From Caulobacter sp. (GTDB lineage: Bacteria; Pseudomonadota; Alphaproteobacteria; Caulobacterales; Caulobacteraceae): a DNA stretch of 64,000 nucleotides. This document shows, in pieces, positions 61,770 to 64,000 of the stretch (its first letter is position 1; every line of letters begins with the position of its first letter). The DNA lies in assembly GCA_017745235.1 (NCBI GenBank), contig JAGHZU010000001.1, forward strand, positions 124,001 to 188,000. The letters are read 5' to 3'. The notes under the pieces were generated by a model. The model made no database searches and was not told where the DNA came from. It worked only from the letters and a program-made list of their open reading frames with translations. The position numbers and the translations under genes were made by a program.

Positions 61770-61895
61770 TTACGCCATCTCGTGGCGGTCGTTGAGGCAT
61801 TCGCCGATGGCGCGCGCGCAGCCCGGCAGGCCCAAGGCGCCGATGAACGACATGGCCACCGCGCAGACCAGCATCACGGGTTGGAAGAAACGCAT
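61770..61895 (-). CDS. 41-residue small hydrophobic protein
   Basis: A short frame too small for usual ORF calls. It encodes 41 residues beginning MRFFQPVMLVCAVAMSFIGAL and ending CARAIGECLNDRHEMA. One membrane segment or signal is followed by a Cys-containing polar tail. GGAG lies 8 bases before the ATG (61895), a good ribosome-binding site, and codons are G/C-biased at third positions. It sits between lysR and selO, whose neighbours do not explain it. Function unknown. Confidence 0.6.
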   Translation of the reverse strand: MRFFQPVMLVCAVAMSFIGALGLPGCARAIGECLNDRHEMA

Positions 61896-62021
61896 GCGAA
61901 ATTCTCCACCAGTCGAGTCACCCGTCGGGCGTGCGACCACCATCATAAGGTCGAAGCGTGACGATTGTTCCCGCCGCCTACCGGAAAAGTCAGCATGCGG
62001 CAGATATGTCTCACTCGTATG

Positions 62022-63446
62022 TCAGTCTCCCAACGCATAGGCGACGCCAAAAGCCTCGATCCGAGCCAATTTTGCTTCCAGCGCTGTCCAGTCGTCGGCC
62101 TGGGCGATCGGCGCCCATAGGGCTTCGACCTCGTCGATCAGCAACTCCTCCGGCTCGTCGCGGGCGAAGACCGGATGCTCCAGGCGCTCGGGCCGGTCAG
62201 GCTCGAACCCGGCCAGGGCGTGGCGCAGGTCGGTGAAGGCCGCCTCGCCGTAGAGCGCCCCGCGCGGGCCGCCCAACGCGCGGGCCGCCGACGCCTCGCC
62301 GCCGAACCAGTCGAAGAACAACGGCTCCCAGCGCAGCGCCTCGCCCCCGGCCGCCAGGGCGGTGAAGGCGGCCTGGACCAGGGCGACGTCGACCGCCTCG
62401 CCCCGACTCTTCAGGCCCAGGCGCTTCAGCATCCCCGCGCGCAGGGCGTCGCGATAGAGGTCGGAGAAGCCGTTCAGCGCCGCCAGCAGCCCCGCCTGGT
62501 CGGTGATCAGCGCCAGGCAGCCGGCCAGTTGCTGCAGATTCCAGAACACCGCCTCGGGCTGGCGGCCGAAGCTGTAGAGCCCCGAATGGTCGAAATAGGC
62601 GGCGGTGAAGTTGGGATCGTTGCGCGGCAGGAACCGCCATGGGCCGTAGTCGAAGCTCTCGCCGGTGACGACCATGTTGTCGGTGTTGAGCACTCCGTGC
62701 ACGAACCCCGCCGCCATCCAGCGGGCCGCCAACTTGGCGCTCGCGGCCACGGCCTGCTCCATCAGCACCCTGGGCCGATCGGGCTCGTCGGCCACGTGCG
62801 GATAATAGGTCTCCACCGCATGGTCGACCAGGATCGTCAGCAGGTCGCGCCGCTCGAAACAGGCGTGGCGCTGGAAGGTCCCGAAGCGGATGTGACTGTG
62901 CGACAGGCGGGTCAGCACCGCCGAGCGCGTGGGACTGGGCTCGTCGCCCCGCTCCAGGGCCTCGCCGGTCTCGACCAGCGAGAAGGCGCGCGACGTGGGA
63001 ACGCCCAGCGCCTCCAGCATGCCGGCGGCCAGGATCTCGCGCACGCCGCCCTTCAGGGTCAGGCGTCCGTCGCCCGAGCGCGACCACGGCGTGCGGCCTG
63101 AGCCCTTGGTGGCCAGGTCCAGCAGCCGCCCGCTTCCGGCCTCGCGCAGCTGGGCGAACAGAAAGCCGCGCCCGTCGCCCAGGTCGGGATTGTAGGTGCG
63201 GAACTGGTGGCCGTGATAGCGCATGGCCAGCGGCGCGGGCTGGTTGTCGGGCAGGGCCTGGAAGCGCGCGAAATGCGCCAGCCATTCGGCTTGGTCCAGC
63301 CCGTCCAGCCCCACCGTGGCGGCGGCGCGGTCGTTGCGGAAACGCAGGACGGACTGGGGAAAGTCGGCCGGCGCGACGGGATCGGCGAACTCCGGCCCCA
63401 GGCGCATGAAGATCGGATCGGGGCGGTAGGCGGCGGAGATCGGCAT
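62022..63446 (-). CDS. selO: SelO-family protein adenylyltransferase
   Basis: A 474-residue SelO/YdiU pseudokinase. Family blocks are AMRYHGHQFRTYNPDLGDGRGFLFAQL, LATKGSGRTPWSRSGDGRLTLKGGVREILAAGMLEALGVPTSRAFSLVETGE, and FVHGVLNTDNMVVTGESFDYGPWRFL with the metal-binding Asn and Asp. SelO AMPylates target proteins in redox stress, by family. A C-terminal selenocysteine is not present, as in most bacteria. ATG 63446 is chosen; the frame is open to 63530 but that part is Arg-rich. It is divergent from the TonB-dependent receptor. Confidence 0.95.
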   Translation of the reverse strand: MPISAAYRPDPIFMRLGPEFADPVAPADFPQSVLRFRNDRAAATVGLDGLDQAEWLAHFARFQALPDNQPAPLAMRYHGHQFRTYNPDLGDGRGFLFAQLREAGSGRLLDLATKGSGRTPWSRSGDGRLTLKGGVREILAAGMLEALGVPTSRAFSLVETGEALERGDEPSPTRSAVLTRLSHSHIRFGTFQRHACFERRDLLTILVDHAVETYYPHVADEPDRPRVLMEQAVAASAKLAARWMAAGFVHGVLNTDNMVVTGESFDYGPWRFLPRNDPNFTAAYFDHSGLYSFGRQPEAVFWNLQQLAGCLALITDQAGLLAALNGFSDLYRDALRAGMLKRLGLKSRGEAVDVALVQAAFTALAAGGEALRWEPLFFDWFGGEASAARALGGPRGALYGEAAFTDLRHALAGFEPDRPERLEHPVFARDEPEELLIDEVEALWAPIAQADDWTALEAKLARIEAFGVAYALGD

Positions 63447-63643
63447 GACCCGCACATGAGCCGCTCGAGCGCCGGACGCAAGTAGACGCCGCCGACGGCG
63501 ACGCTCCTCAAGGCCCGGAACGGAAAACACGGAATGCTCGCGTAACGCTGTCGCATCCCGGCAACATCCGGTGGTGATCCTTTAAACCATAAGGTTTTTT
63601 CTTGCCGGGGACACAGCGGGGCCGTAACCCTAGCGTGTCAATT

Positions 63644-63657
63644 CGAACGATCGTTCG
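63644..63657. promoter_or_regulatory. Palindromic operator before TonB-dependent receptor
   Basis: CGAACGATCGTTCG is a perfect 14-base palindrome 66 bases before the receptor ATG, in the divergent region with selO. AACGATCGTT-type sites are common for TetR-family repressors; no such gene is in the window. Confidence 0.55.
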
Positions 63658-63723
63658 GGTTTAGACCAAATCAAAAGGCGGGGGCGGTGCAAGCGCCCAC
63701 GTCATAACGAACCGAGGTAGGAA

Positions 63724-64000
63724 ATGCGCTTCACCCAAGTGCTCTGCGGCACCGCGTCCGCGGTCGTGCTCGCCGGTCTGACCCCCATCGCGGCCCAGGC
63801 CCAGACAACCGCCGCCAACAACGACATCCCCACCGTCGACAGCATCGTCGTCACCGCTCAGAAGCGTGAGCAGAACCTGCAGGACGTGCCGGTCGTGGTC
63901 ACCGCGGTCGGCGCCAAGCTGCTGCAGGACACGGGCGTCAAGGACATCAAGGACCTGACGATCCTGACCCCCGGCCTGACCGTGACCTCGACCACGTCGG
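63724..64000 (+). CDS. TonB-dependent receptor (cut by window end)
   Basis: Only the first 92 residues are in the window. A signal peptide (LCGTASAVVLAGLTPIAAQAQ) is followed by a spacer and the TonB-box-like IPTVDSIVVTAQKREQNLQDVPVVVTAV, then the start of the plug domain (DIKDLTILTPGLTVTSTT). The AQKREQNLQDVPVVVTA form is typical of alphaproteobacterial outer-membrane receptors, many of which import plant-derived carbohydrates or aromatic compounds. ATG 63724 follows GAGGTAGGAA. A palindromic operator lies just upstream. The substrate cannot be judged without the barrel. Confidence 0.93.
   Translation, partial: MRFTQVLCGTASAVVLAGLTPIAAQAQTTAANNDIPTVDSIVVTAQKREQNLQDVPVVVTAVGAKLLQDTGVKDIKDLTILTPGLTVTSTTS

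Noticed and set aside
63564..63605. Terminator at AAACC...GGTTTTTT upstream of the TonB-dependent receptor
   Set aside because: The stem is only 4-5 base pairs and no plus-strand gene ends before it.

Overview
The window is very GC-rich alphaproteobacterial DNA. HWE/HisKA_2 kinases with receiver-only regulators, FixJ-type regulation, TonB-receptor biology and a possible leaderless promoter together suggest Caulobacter or a close relative. The genus is inferred from gene content only.

Layout. (1) 0-16.6 kb: a sensory and detoxification block. It has an AraC regulator, a PAS histidine kinase, an Rrf2 regulator overlapping a FixJ-type regulator, and a receiver-only protein. These are followed by many short transcription units for small redox enzymes and membrane proteins: GST, three paralogous NmrA-like reductases, an AhpD-like protein, two TMEM175-like proteins, a Tat-exported alpha/beta hydrolase, a metallo-hydrolase and an SDR. 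Most units have a related palindrome upstream (CCTAT...ATAGG type), and three share a full promoter layout, so the block looks like one regulon.

(2) About 16.7-43.3 kb: a genomic island ending at the 3' end of tRNA-Arg(CCU). Two paralogous ~650-residue tyrosine recombinases lie near its two ends, and a phage-type integrase with an excisionase-like partner lies inside. The cargo is a defence locus. Twelve co-directional genes (23.4-38.5 kb) encode a Z1-domain helicase, a paraMORC-type GHKL ATPase, two unknown proteins, an AAA ATPase plus HNH nuclease, a ribbon-helix-helix protein, a C5 DNA methyltransferase, a McrB-like AAA protein, a DUF2357-like PD-(D/E)XK protein, a DUF3883-like nuclease and a Vsr endonuclease. 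Most neighbouring genes overlap by 4 bases and several use TTG or GTG starts. An OLD-family ATPase/Toprim nuclease follows.

(3) 43.3-64 kb: host chromosome. It holds the tRNA, a DctA transporter, an HWE kinase/receiver pair, DJ-1/PfpI and GlxA-like proteins, a PadR/HAAS pair, and a lysine/2-aminoadipate catabolic group (D-2-hydroxyglutarate dehydrogenase, ALDH7, 2-oxoadipate dioxygenase). It also holds a histidine kinase whose membrane domain matches the plant ethylene-receptor sensor, WrbA, pirin with a LysR regulator, SelO, and the start of a TonB-dependent receptor cut by the window edge.

The most interesting items are the composite paraMORC/Z1 defence operon with its two unknown proteins, the shared operator/promoter of the first 16 kb, the nested inverted repeat just upstream of the defence operon, and the ethylene-receptor-like kinase.
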